In this document: one piece after another, positions 33,183 through 44,646 of the stretch
Layout of the letters: each line of letters begins with the position of its first letter
How positions within the stretch are numbered: the first letter of the stretch is position 1
Assembly (NCBI GenBank): GCA_030737875.1
Contig: CM060922.1
Span: 761,867,603 to 761,931,602 of the forward strand
Source: Allium sativum
Taxonomy: Eukaryota; Streptophyta; Magnoliopsida; Asparagales; Amaryllidaceae
Reading direction: 5' to 3'
DNA length: 64,000 bases
The notes under the pieces: model-generated
Told to the model about the DNA's origin: nothing
The model's input: the letters and a program-made list of their open reading frames with translations, nothing else
The model's database searches: none
Made by a program: the position numbers and the translations under genes

Positions 33183-33793
33183 ATTCTTTCCTAAGCTTTG
33201 AATTTGAACCTATTTTTTCCTATCCTTTGAATTATAAGTCTTGAGTGGAAGCCCATGAATGATAGGAAATGGTTTGAAACATGTTAACAGAATGTGTTAT
33301 GGTTGAATGATGCACCTGGATGCAAGTGTTTGCTAGTGGATGCATATACACACACTAGGCACTAATTAACGATCGATAAATTAGATCACATAATTGCACA
33401 TGGATGTGTGTGCATTTTTGATTTATTTTAAATATGGATGGAAAATGGCTGAATCATCACTTGGATGTTGCATTTTGGTGAATGCTTGGTGCACTCATAT
33501 AGAATTATATGTATTATTACGATTACTTTGCATACATATTAGATGCATGACACAGACATGAAATTGCATTAAGGAGTCAACTGAATCAGTGGACTACTTG
33601 AACTTTGCATTGACTTAGGGACATATACACTACACCTTTTGCATATGTTCGTGAAAAGCATTAGAAAATCTAAGGACAATGAATGTCAGTGGTTGATGGT
33701 TGAGTAGATGGGCGTAGATAATGGTTGATAATATTTATATCATCCTTCTCGCCTTGGAGATTTCGAGGACGAAATTCTTTAAGGAGCTGAGAA
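33183..33793 (+). other. E1 3' untranslated region and purine tract
   Basis: Homologous to the E6 tail (48190-48677): both have GTTTGAAACATGTTA, GTGGATGCAT...ACAC, and the box TTTCGAGGACGAAATTCTTT before a purine tract (AAGGAGCTGAGAA, 33781-33793; decayed). No coding sequence. Confidence 0.72.
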
Positions 33794-35316
33794 TGTAACA
33801 ACTTGAATTTTAATAAACAACAATTAACTAGAAAAGGATAATAAATTAAATAGTAAATAGAATAAACTTCAAAATTGGACAATGGGAGTAGCACCATTGG
33901 TTCGTTGCAATTTTCTGATGAAATAGACACCTGATTTGTTGAAAACGGAGTTAAAATGAATGTTATGAATTAAATAATATAAGCTAAAAATCAAAAAATA
34001 TATATTAAAAATATATTAAGTAACAGGTCAAGTGGTACGACCCATTCCCACTTGGATCGACCTAGTGTCAACCCATAGGTGCTTGGTCAACCTAATGTTT
34101 GGGTAGGTCGACCCAACACGTCTTATAGGCGTGTACCTTCAAGCACACATTTTGGGAATGAATGAATTATATTATTCCAACGTTATTTTCTGAGCCGGCT
34201 TAGTTTTATTGGTTCATTTTGAACCAGAGGTTGACATGGTGTGTCCTAATTGGTGCAGTAACGTGGTTAGCCCATATTTAATCCTAAATTTGGATGGCTG
34301 AGGATGCCCAGTAAACCCTATAAACTAGCAGAGCCTCTCTCATTTCTTCACATCCATTCTTTCTATCTTCTTCTTCTTCCCTAGGCATTCCTCAAAATTA
34401 GGTAGAGCCAAGTAATTAAAATTTTACGAGGATAAAGAAGTTCTATAATTTGGAATATTTATTTTCATAAATACTCCTAGAGGTGGAGGTGCTGCTGGAA
34501 TAAGAAAGGCCAGGAGGAAGCTCTCTTCTCTAATATATGAGTTTCTATGTGATTTCTAGATTAGTAATATATGTAGGAAAACTTAATCAGTTAAATAGTT
34601 TGAATCTGCAAGTTTAAAGTTTACAGTTATTTACAATGTTTATGCGTTTAGTTTTTCTATAAAGTAACTATAATTTAATTACCGTCTGTGCCTAGTTCTT
34701 TCCAGTTATTTACTATGTATAAGTAATTCTGCTTATTCTATCCCCTTCTCTGTTGTAGTTTTATTTAGAGGTAGGGCTATGCTTTATTTTATTTGTTTTG
34801 TTTATTTATGAGTCTAGGCCTTGTGAGTAGTCTAGGCCATTTCCCTTTTTATTTTAGCGCTGAGCCTACGCCTAAATAAGAGCCTAGGACTTTATCATTA
34901 TTTTGCGTTAAAATCGGAATAATATTGTAATTGAATAAAAAGGGATTGTTGAGCATGTTAGAAATGATTAAATATTATAATTAGTAACAGACTGTAAATT
35001 GGAGGATAAAACTCAATATGTAATTGAAGATTATGCAAACATATAAACCGGAATAGGTCAACTTAGTTGGACGCTAAGTAACATGGTTTAGGGTTGTATA
35101 AAGGATAAATATTAACTAGAAATATTTAACACAACTAGGAATATAACATGCGGTTATATTGGGCTTACTAATGAGCATAAATCGTATGAAGTTAAATTAA
35201 AGATAAAATTAACAAGCTAAGGTAGTGGAGTTCGTTCTAACAGTGTGGGGCTAATTGTAGAAAATAAGTGGCTCATAGGTCAGGTCTGCTCCGGCAGTGT
35301 GGGGTTGGTTAGGAGG
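33794..35316 (+). repeat. E1 3' LTR, 5' portion
   Basis: Starts TGTAACAACTTGAA after the purine tract and is cut by E5 at 35317. A stretch with GGTCGACC and GATCGACC motifs (34028-34115) lies upstream of a TATA box (CCTATAAACTAG, 34317-34328). The remainder should lie beyond the E5 3' LTR, outside the window. The 5 bases GGAGG (35312-35316) are the expected TSD of E5. Confidence 0.75.
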
Positions 35317-35930
35317 TGTAACAACCTGGAAAATCAGAACCAATTAAAAAAATTTATTTTAAGAAATTTGGTTAGAAAATGTGCCTGAATTTAAAATTCC
35401 CGTTTTTAAATAATATTAAAGCTATTAAAAATAGTCATTTTATAAATGAACTCCGTTTTCGATGAAACCATTTTTGTCGGATCCGGAATGTCAAATTATT
35501 GCTAAGTTTAATTTTCCATAATTTTTGGAATTAATATGAGAGCATGGTAAATTAAACTGTGTTCGATAATTTCTGTTGAATTTAATCGACCGTTAAAAGG
35601 ATCATTTTTCAAATTGTCTTCAAATTCGATGAAATTAATTTTGTTAGGACCGTATCGTCAAAACATAGCTAGGTTTATTTTTCGGGAATTTTTGGAGTTC
35701 GTATGTGGCCCCGGTAAATTTAAATGTACAATCGAATTAAATAAATAAATGATTTGAATTTGAATTTTAAAGAAAACGGATTGAAAATGATCGATTGGGC
35801 TGAAGGGACCTAGCCCATTGCGTTCGTAACGGGGGCATTTGGGTGGGAACAACTCTCGTTGGGCTGAAATTGGAGCTGAAAGGGATTAACGGGCTTAAAC
35901 CCAATAATTAAGAGGTTTATATTATTTTAT

Positions 35931-35940
35931 TATAAATATA
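35931..35940 (+). promoter_or_regulatory. E5 TATA box candidate
   Basis: TATAAATATA about 614 bp into the LTR, followed by a CT-rich, CCGCCACC-containing leader. Conserved in the 3' LTR at about 52358-52367. Confidence 0.55.
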
Positions 35941-36718
35941 TCACCACAAAACCCTAATTCCTCTTTATACAGTAGCCGCCACCCTTCAACCAATGGCCAG
36001 AACAGCTCCTCTCTTCCTCCCTTAATTTCTTTCAATTCGTACTATAAAACTTCCTACTCCTTGAGAGTTTATAGTAGAGAATTTCACGAGCTTCGATTCC
36101 ATATGGGGTTGATCAAAAACCGTGGAGTATTCGCGACGAACCAGAGCCCTAAAACCCCACTGTTTGCGCCGCCGCCCCTTCCTTTTTCTCTGATCGAGCT
36201 ACATGCCGTGGGTCCCCCTTTGGGCACGCCTCCTTCCTCTCCAGCGTGGTGGTGACGGATTGTCGTGAAGTCAAGTGATTAGATCGATAACCTTAGACCT
36301 AGTTTCGAACAAAATAAAGGAAGTCGCGACCTTGATACAGACAGAGGAAGAAGAAGGGTATTTTTTCCCTTTATTATTTAATTAATTTATTTTAAAATGT
36401 TATCTACCTAAATAAATTCATAACTAATGCATACGAACTCGAAATTGAACAATTTTAGAACCGCTGCGATCGTGAGTCCGAGATCTACATTTCTGGACTG
36501 ATTAGAACGAATTCGGAGCAAATCAGATTTTGGAAAAAAATTCAAATCTGAATTATTCAGAATTAAAAGAACTATGAGAAATTCTATTTTATATATATAT
36601 AATTAAAATTAATTAATCATAATTGTGGTATTACTCATACGCTGTAATATTCTGTTGATTGTCATACGTGATTTGATCTGTGATTGATGTGTTATGTAGA
36701 TCTGTTGACTTGATCATT

Positions 36719-37140
36719 TTTGTTAATTAGAATTGAGTTAAACAAAAATTATCATTTTTGTTAATTAGATTAGTTGAATCAGAAATTAACATTTTTTGTT
36801 AATTAGAATTGAGTTAAACAGAAATTATCATTTTTGTTAATTAGATTAGTTGAATCAGAAATTAACATTTTTGTTAATTAGAATTGAGTTAAACAAAAAT
36901 TATCATTTTTGTTAATTTGATTAGTTGAATCAGAAATTAACATTTTTGTTAATTAGAATTGAGTTGAACAAAAATTATCATTTTTGTCAATTAGATTAGT
37001 TGAATCAGAAATTAACATTTTTGTTAATTAGAATTGAGTTAAACAAAAATTATCATTTTTGTTAATTAGATTAGTTGAATCAAAAATTAACATTTTTGTT
37101 AATTAGAATTGAATTAAACAAAAAATATCATTTTTGTCAA
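36719..37140 (+). repeat. 75-bp tandem repeat in E5 LTR, six units
   Basis: GAATTGAGTT (last copy GAATTGAATT) recurs at 36730, 36806, 36881, 36956, 37031 and 37106. Each unit holds two half-units around CATTTTTGTTAATTAGA. Confidence 0.9.
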
Positions 37141-37960
37141 ATTTGAATAATTGGATTAAATATCATTTTTGTCAAATTAGAATAATTGTATTAAAATTAT
37201 CATCTTTGCCAAATTAGAATAGTTGAATTAAAATTGTCATTTTTGACAAAATAGAATAGTTGAATTAAAATTATCATTTTTGTCAAAATATAATTATTAG
37301 ATCAAAATTGACATTTTTGTCAAAATACAATTGTTGAATTAAATTTTTCATTTTTGTCAAATCAAAATAGTTGAAATAAAAAGAACATGTTTGTTGTAAC
37401 AAAATAGTTGAAATAAAAAGAACATGTTTGTTGTAACAAAATAGTTGAAATAAAAAGGACATTTTTGTTGTAACAGAATAGTTGAAAATAAAAATAACTT
37501 TTTTGTTGTATCAAAATAGCTGAAACAAAAAGGACATTTTTGTTGTAACAGAATAGTTGAAAATAAAAAGACATTTTTGTTGTATCAAAATAGTTGAAAT
37601 AAAAGAACATTTTTGTTGTAACAAAATAGTTGAAATAAAAAGAACATGTTTGTTGTAACAAAATAGTTGAAATAAAAAGGACATTTTGTTGTAACAAATT
37701 AGTGAAACAAAAATGAACATTTTTGTCAAATAGTTTAGTTGAAACAAAGTTGAAATAAAAAGAACATGTTTGTTGTAACAAAATAGTTGAAATAAAAAGG
37801 ACATTTTGTTGTAACAAATTAGTGAAACAAAAATGAATATTTTTGTCAAATAGTTTAGTTGAAACAAAATATTCATTTTTGTCAAAATAGTTTAGTTGCA
37901 ACAAAATATTCATTTTTGTCAAAATAGTTTAGTTGAAACAAAAATGTACATTTTGTCAAA
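37141..37960 (+). repeat. 38-41 bp tandem repeats in E5 LTR
   Basis: First, units of about 41 bp (TTGAATTAAAATTATCATTT). Then from about 37363 units of about 38 bp (AATAGTTGAAATAAAAAGAA then CATGTTTGTTGTAACAAA), with a larger duplicated block near 37620-37820. The minus-strand frames of up to 186 codons here are low-complexity products of the repeat. Confidence 0.85.
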
Positions 37961-37979
37961 ATATGATGGTTGAAAAAAA

Positions 37980-38920
37980 AATAACATTTTGGTTAAATAG
38001 ATTTGTGTTAAAACAAAATTCACATTTTTGTTAAATAGATTTGAATTAAACAAAAATCACATTTTTGTTAAAAAGATTTGAATTAAACAAAAATTACATT
38101 TTGTTAAATAGATTTGAGATGAAACAAAAATTGACATTTTTGTTAAATAGATTTGTGTTTGAGCAAAGATATTAATTTTGTTGAAATAGAATTGTCAATA
38201 AAATGAAATTATCACTTTTTAATTATTTTGTTAAACTAGAATTGTTAATAAAATGAAATCATCACTTATATTCATTTTGTTAAACTAGAATTGTTAACAA
38301 AATGAAATTATCACTTTTTAATCATTTTGTTAAACTAGAATTGTTAACGAAATGAAATTGTCACTTTTAATCATTTCGTTGAAATAGAATTGTCAACAAA
38401 AATGAAAATATCATTTTAATCATTTTGTTGAAATAGAATTGTCAACAAAATGAATGAATCACTTTTTAACCATTTTGTTGAAATAGAATTTTCAACAAAA
38501 ATGAAGGTATCACTTTTTACACATTTTGTTGAAATAGAATTTGTATGCAAGTTAAAGAACCATTTTTATTGTCAATGCATACATTAGAATTTGTATGCAA
38601 GTTAAAGAATAATTTTTATTGTCAATGCATACATTAGAATTTTTATGCAAGTTAACGAATCAGTTTTATTGTCAATGCATACATTGGAATTTGTATGCAA
38701 TTTAAAGAATCATTTTTATTGTGAAAACATATATTAGAATTTGTGTATGAATTAAAGGGCATTTTTGTCGTCAATTTACGCATTAGAATTTGTATACAAA
38801 TTAAAGACACATTTTTATCGTTAAGTTATACATTAGAATTTGTAGGCAAATTAAAGTAAACATTTTATTGTATCCTGTCATACATTGAAACTATATACAA
38901 ATAAAATATTTCTTTTTATT
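37980..38920 (+). repeat. Further tandem repeats in E5 LTR (about 60-bp units)
   Basis: Three successive families: AACAAAAATCACATTTTTGT (37990-38160); CATTTTGTTAAACTAGAATT (38170-38530, about 60 bp); and AGAATTTGTATGCAAGTTAA (38530-38900, about 61 bp). All keep a CATTTTTGT or CATTTTTATTGTC core. Confidence 0.85.
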
Positions 38921-40960
38921 TGTTAAAGTTAAAAATAGAAATTGTATACAAATAATGAAAATAAAAATTATCTGTTTATTTGTCGTTAGCAAAAAGGTCG
39001 TGTAAATAAAATACATTTTATTTGACATTATAAACATGTAGATTTGTTATGCAAACAAAACATGCTTTTATTGGGCATGTTAAACCGCGTTAGTTGAATC
39101 ATCGAGTAATTTATATTTATATATAATTATATATATATATATATTAAATTAAACGAATCGCGCGCGGTAGTTCGCGTTTCAGAATCGTAATTTTAAACGA
39201 TTATACCGAAAGATCCGACCGTCGAATTTTCCCAAAACTGGAACCATTAGGACCGCTTTGGGAAGATCTTTCTAATGATATAATTTTTTTTTAAATCCAA
39301 CGGTTAGATTTAGAGAAATGTGTAAATCAAATTTGGGTAAAAACAGTGCTAGGGCCGGGCCGCCTATTGACCCGAAGCGTCGTTAAATTAAATTGGGCTA
39401 TTTTTATATAAATAAAAATAATGATAAACTGTTATAAAATAATATTAATGATACGAAATGGTTTAAATTATATATATGCGAGAATTATTTGAATGGACAG
39501 AGTTCAATCTCATTTCAATTAATTATACGACGATTTAAATTGAAGACGGTGATTGAAGACCGTCGATTCTCACATCGAATGGATGACTACTGATGCCCGA
39601 CATTCAGTAGCTCCTAGTAAAGGGCTAAAGTGGTAGTTATCCGGATGTACTTGTTGATTGTCCAGATAAGCGAGCACCTCTCTTTCGTATTAGACATACG
39701 GGACGAGGAATAAGGTGTCTCCGGTTTCGTTCAGTCCCAGAACGGACTTGTAAATGGATGTGTCTGACATTGGATTTCATTCCATGTAAATTGATTTCTA
39801 TCTAATATAAATCTGTTTGGTGGCGGAGAATTTATTCTCTTGCTTAACTTCCTTCCTGAGACGCACGAGCTCAGATGTTATATATTGGTAGTTAGCGATC
39901 GTATGGCGTAGATTGTCATTGTGGCATGCCAAGATGCAAATGATCAAGGCTTTTGTTGAAAAGCAGAGCCTTGTAGTTGATGATCAAAGCGCAGCCCATT
40001 TAGGCATAGCTTTGTGTATAGCGATACTTCGCGAACCTCATACCGCAGTAGGAGTCAAAAACGGGATAAGGGGCCCAAGGAGTGCATGCGTTTATTTCTA
40101 GCTAGAAGTGGTGTCATGGTATGGAGCCCAGACATTTTTACTTATGTGGATGATGGATTACGAGGCGTCGAATATATTGGTCGATAGTGACCGATTGATA
40201 GGTTCAATAGGACCGGGAAACGTATGTTCAGGCATAACTAATCCACTAAAGTATTTGTGGACCGACCTTGGAGGATCCAAGGGTTGCTCGTAGGTGTGAT
40301 CCTGAGACATTTGCTAGAGTGTCTCGAATCGGTAAGGAGATCGTCCCTAGCCTTGACTCATGATAGAAACCCAATTTCCAATATGATATTACGGTTTTGA
40401 TTGTAAACCTATATATGGCGACATAATATATGGTAGTTATGCCGTCTAGGATTGATACATTTACTTTGAAGTATTTTAAAACTGATTTGACACTAATAAT
40501 AATATTAAACATTATTTTATACATATTAAGCATGTTTGATCATTATAAGGTAAAACTCTATCATCCGGTTTGCGTTGCATTGTGTGATGGGACTTGAGTC
40601 TTATAATGATTTCATTTTCTAAAAAGCATTGCGTTGTTTTGAATAAAAATTTATTTAATTTATGCACTGTCAATCCAATGGAGTAAACCGGTTCCGCTTT
40701 AGCGGCGTAGTCCTAAGATTAGCCATATTGTTAGATAAGTTAGGAAAGATTTCTGACTGACTCGTAGTTTGTTTCACTTGCAAACTCGGGTGCCTATATT
40801 TTCCACATGGGCAGTCGAGTTGCTTATTATAATGTTTATAAAAATCTTCTTTTATTTGTTCTGATGTGTTGTATGCCCAGAGTTAGCATATGCGGGATTA
40901 GACCGCTCTTGGTCGATTTAGCGATCGATTTGGTCCAGGCGAAATCCGTGTCGTTACAGC

Positions 40961-41141
40961 TGGTATCAGAGCTTTGGTTAACTCAAATCTTTAGGGTACA
41001 ACTCGTTAGAACTGAACAAAAGACTCATCAGAGGTAGGATTAGTAATATCCTATAAAAGAATACTCATTAAAGATAGGATTGGCAGTATCCTAGAATGAA
41101 GAAACTCGTTAGAGATGGGGTTAGTAATGCCCTAGAATGAG
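40961..41141 (+). other. E5 primer site and leader with three 40-bp repeats
   Basis: TGGTATCAGAGC (40961-40972) is a perfect tRNA-iMet site 2 bases after the LTR. Three units of 40-41 bp follow (starts 41021, 41061, 41102), each with ACTCRTYA, GATRGGRTTRG and ATNCCTAGAATGA. They match the E3 and E7 leaders. Confidence 0.88.
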
Positions 41142-41364
41142 TCGAGAGTGACAAGTTTATAATTAACATAATTGTGATTATATATACAATCCGATCTTAG
41201 AAAATATGATTTTCGAATATATAAAAGTTATATATATTTGAAAAGTTAATCAACTAATAAAATTATTGAAACCAATAAAATAATGAAAGTTGAGTTGGTT
41301 AGTTAAAACAACTTTCAGCTCCGTTCCTTTTCGAGGACGAAAAGCTTTTAAATGGGGGAGATTG
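41142..41364 (+). other. E5 remnant interior and polypurine tract
   Basis: About 220 AT-rich bases, then TTCCTTTTCGAGGACGAAAA and AAATGGGGGAGATTG (41350-41364), corresponding to the E3 sequence just before its 3' LTR. No gag or pol lies between primer site and purine tract. GATTG (41360-41364) is also the left TSD of E6. Confidence 0.85.
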
Positions 41365-41642
41365 TGTAACAACCCGTATTTTCAATAACCTGTAATAATG
41401 TAAATCGAGGCAGAATTTAATTCTAAAATCTGAATCAAGGGAAACGGACTATGCCATTGCGTCCGTCTCGGAAAAATACGCGAAATAGAGTCCGAGTTTT
41501 CGAAAATCGGAGTCCGTATGACCCGATTAGGGCCCAACGAAGTTTTCAGAAAATTCCTAAGTAAAAACAGATTTCAAATTCAATCTTGAATTTGGAAAAT
41601 TGGGTCAGTTTGGGCCAGGCGGGAAAAGTCCCGCCACAGTAC

Positions 41643-41723
41643 CCAAGTCGACAGCCCTGTCGACTTGGGAGTCGACTTGGTTTGACCAAGTCGACAGCCC
41701 TGTCGACTTGGCTGTCGACTTGG
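41643..41723 (+). promoter_or_regulatory. E6 U3 cluster of six GTCGAC in nested palindromes
   Basis: CAAGTCGACAG-CC-CTGTCGACTTG occurs twice, joined by GAGTCGACTTGGT-TTG-ACCAAGTCGAC. The whole 81 bp can fold as hairpins or a cruciform. It lies about 130 bp upstream of the TATA box. It is repeated in the 3' LTR at 48957-49036. Confidence 0.85.
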
Positions 41724-41849
41724 CTCAGACGAGCAGTCCTGCCTGGTGCACCATCTTGGGTTTGTGTTGAGCTTGGGGGGCAGATTCAGTTTTGAGGGCT
41801 GAGATTGGAACTAGGGTTTAATCCTATGGCCTAAATCACTTGCCTAATC

Positions 41850-41857
41850 TATAAATA
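41850..41857 (+). promoter_or_regulatory. E6 LTR TATA box
   Basis: TATAAATA in an AT-rich setting 485 bp into the LTR, followed by ACCCTAACCTACCC. The 3' LTR copy is at 49163-49170. Confidence 0.7.
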
Positions 41858-42277
41858 AGACCCTAACCTACCCTAAATCATCATTATTCATTCTAGCAAC
41901 TAAACTATGTCAAAATCAATCCTCTCATGGCCTCCACTCTCTTCATAAAATTCCTAAACAAATTCTTATGAGATTTCCATGCATACAAGTGTTTTTAGAC
42001 TTGTATGAGCCTCTTTAGCTTGCATTCAAGTCAAGTCTTTACATTTGCACCATAAAGAAAGAGTTTTGGTCAATTTTGCTTGCATTTTTGGGGTTTAATT
42101 GGTTGCATAAGGGTTTTCTTACATTTGCTATACTCATTTGAGTCCGCATAAGCATTGTAAGCCCTATTCCTTTCATACTTAAACTTTAAAGTTAAATGTA
42201 TGATATGCGAGTTTATATGCAAGTTTTCTATGATGTGTTATGCAAGTTTTCTATGATGTGCTATGCAAGATCATCAA

Positions 42278-42520
42278 GTTATGTTATGCAAGTTTGATAT
42301 GCAAGTTGTCATATGATATGCAAGTTATGTTATGCAAGTTTGATATGCAAGTTGTCATATGATATGCAAGTTATGTTATGCAAGTTTGATATGCAAGTCG
42401 TCATATGATATGCATGTTATGTTATGCAAGTTTGATATGCAAGTTGTCATATGATATGCAAGTTATGTTATGCAAGTTTGATATGCAAGTTTATATGCAA
42501 GTTTATCATGTTATGATATG
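42278..42520 (+). repeat. 46-bp tandem repeat in E6 5' LTR, five units
   Basis: GTTATGTTATGCAAGTTTGA (one copy GCATGTTATGTTATGC) recurs at 42278, 42324, 42370, 42416 and 42462. Only four units are present in the 3' LTR (49591, 49637, 49683, 49729), where a separate 23-bp insertion partly restores length. Confidence 0.9.
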
Positions 42521-44447
42521 CAAGTTTATATGCAAGTATGTCATGTTATGATATACAAGTATGTTATGCAAGTTTGGGTTGAACATTTTGTTCATGCTAT
42601 CATGTTATGCATGCTTTTGAGGCCTAATGTAAGTATATGAACATATGTACATTTCATATGCCACCATGTTGAACTTGTGGCTTAACACTTTTATGTCATG
42701 ATTATGCCAAGTTCCCTCTTTCTATCCTTTATGCGCTATTGCGATATGTAAGCGATGGGATTGCGTTTGGGGTTGGGTAAACTTAAAAGACATAATAACA
42801 TAAGCTTGGGAATTTACCTATTAAGTTAGGTCTACCCATTGGGAATTTACCTATTAAGTTAGGTCTACCCAATTGCTTGAAAACTTGTAATATGTTTTGG
42901 AAACATAATGGACATGACACTTAGAAAAGATAAGTGTGACCAACTCGAGGTTGGGTTGAGTTTGTAGCATAAACCTACCCGGAACCGACCGGCTTAACTA
43001 GTTGCTACAAACAATAGGACCCAATGTGAGAAGTTGGCCATGTTGTACCTTGAACCCGAGGTTATACCAAGTTGTGGTGTAAAGCTACCCGGACCCGCCC
43101 GGCTTAACTAGTAACCGCAACAAAGTCTAATGTGAGAGGTTAAGGCGCATTAATTAATTAATGCCTCGTGATTAGGGTTAAGTCATGGTCCACTTAATAC
43201 TTAACCAATTTGGGCTTGGTAGATTAATCAGGGTTAAGTCGTGAACTCATCGTTACACTTAACCAAGTTAAGCCATGATTAGTGAAAGGGTTAAGCCGTA
43301 CTTAACCCACTAGAAAACTCCTAGCAATGGGGGTCCACTCCAGCAGTAATCCCTAGTTTGTATCATCATGACCCTAGGGACTAGGCTAGGGTGGGGGCAC
43401 GATTACTGGACTGGAGGTAAGTGACCAAAAGCGACGGCAGAGTGGTATGCCGGTGTAGTTCTGGACGGACTATGGTCGTGCACGTAGTCCGGAGCCGGGG
43501 AAATCATGCACGGGTACCAGTAGATCGAGACTGTGCACGCATGTTTATGGTGTCCAGGGGTTGCCACCCTAGGGCTTGATACACCCGACGGGAGACCCGG
43601 CACAGTCTGACTACAATTATGTTTGGGCCGTATTGACACCAACACGTGACGAGTTAGACTTATAGGGAGCCGATCGACTAGACCGTTGGGTGGGACCTTG
43701 TGTTAGGGTCACTTCATGTTATTGGACCTCGTATGAGGGTCACTTCATGTTATTGGACCTCGTATGAGGGTCACTTCATGTTATTGGGCCAAAGCTTGGG
43801 CCAAGGGATCAATACTTGTTTATTCAAGTCATGTTAGTTTGCTAGTACACCTGTGGTGCAAAACCTTAATCCTGATTATGCGATGACACCTTTATCTACC
43901 TTGTTAGTTAATCATCATGCTAGTATGTTGTTATCCTTATGTTCATCCCTGCTGCTCATGCCAGTTAACTTTATCAGTTTACATTGATTGTAGTAGGGCT
44001 TACTCAGTCTTTTTGACTGACCTGTTTTCTTTCGCCTCTTTTCTTCCGTTTCCCCCCCCCCCCAGGTTCTCAGGGAGGGAATAGTGGAGCTTAGCTTGGA
44101 TTTCTGATCGCTTGCTTCTGGGATATTAGCTCATGTACGGTCTTGACATGAAGCTAGCTATGGTTATTACTTATTTTGGGGATAGCACTTATGTATTTCA
44201 GTTTTCAGATGATGTTGTTTTATCTAGACTTGTTTATTTGGAAAGTTGATATTATGTTGTACCAAACTTGTTTTGAAATGGTTTAAAATCTTCCGCTGTT
44301 TTATCTATGTTATTTACTCTGTTTACATATATACATGTGTTCTTGTTCTGCCTTGATATATCATTATGCATGTTTACCTGATTCAAACGCCCCTCCAAAG
44401 TCAGAGTGCTTGCAAGAGTCACCCTGGCGGAGGTGGGGTGTTACATT

Positions 44448-44459
44448 TGGTATCAGAGC
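44448..44459 (+). other. E6 primer binding site (tRNA-iMet)
   Basis: TGGTATCAGAGC, perfect, 2 bases after the LTR. Confidence 0.9.
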
Positions 44460-44646
44460 ATATGGTTTACGAGAAGGAACAAAAAGGTTTTTAAGAAAAC
44501 TTTTGGAAAACTATTTTCAAAACAAAGTATAAAGTATTTTCCAAAGAAAAGTCTAGTTTATTTTAAAGGCTATTCCCCAAAAAGCCATTAGCAAAAATTC
44601 CTTCGTTTTTCTCCATTCTGAATCTATCTTTTTCTTCGTTTTCAGT

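Larger units (their letters stand above)
35317..40958 (+). repeat. E5 5' LTR (5.6 kb)
   Basis: Begins TGTAACAACCTGGAAAATC and ends CGTGTCGTTACA. Blocks shared with E3: GATGAAACCATTTTTGTCGG and following (35460-35720), CGATTATACC...GATCCGACC (39195-39300), the conserved box (39721-39773), and CTGACTCGTAGTTTGTTTCA (40756-40775). Between about 36710 and 38920 lies a large tandem-repeat region absent from E3. The hairpin GAGAATTTATTCTC recurs at 39836-39849. A 64-codon frame at 36061-36255 is not recognised. Confidence 0.92.
41365..44445 (+). repeat. E6 5' LTR (3.1 kb)
   Basis: Holds a GTCGAC-rich hairpin region (41643-41723), TATA box (41850), the 46-bp array (42278-42520), a 32-bp duplication GGGAATTTACCTATTAAGTT (42810-42875), three copies of GGTCACTTCATGTTATTGG (43708-43780) and a run of 12 C (44052-44063). 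Not coding. Confidence 0.95.

Noticed and set aside
37362..37922. Minus-strand frame of 186 codons with repeated Phe/Gln/Asn
   Set aside because: Lies wholly in the E5 38-bp repeat array; low complexity and frame-independent, so a by-product of the repeat.
42200..42570. Regularly spaced repeats considered as a CRISPR array
   Set aside because: The 46-bp units are contiguous without unique spacers and lie in a plant LTR.
43403..43645. Minus-strand 80-codon frame in the E6 LTR, repeated at 50693
   Set aside because: Antisense in an LTR, duplicated only because LTRs are duplicated; no family recognised.
44040..44066. C12 run followed by AG considered as an intron acceptor
   Set aside because: Lies in the LTR of E6 with no matching donor or exon; a homopolymer in a repeat is the simpler view.
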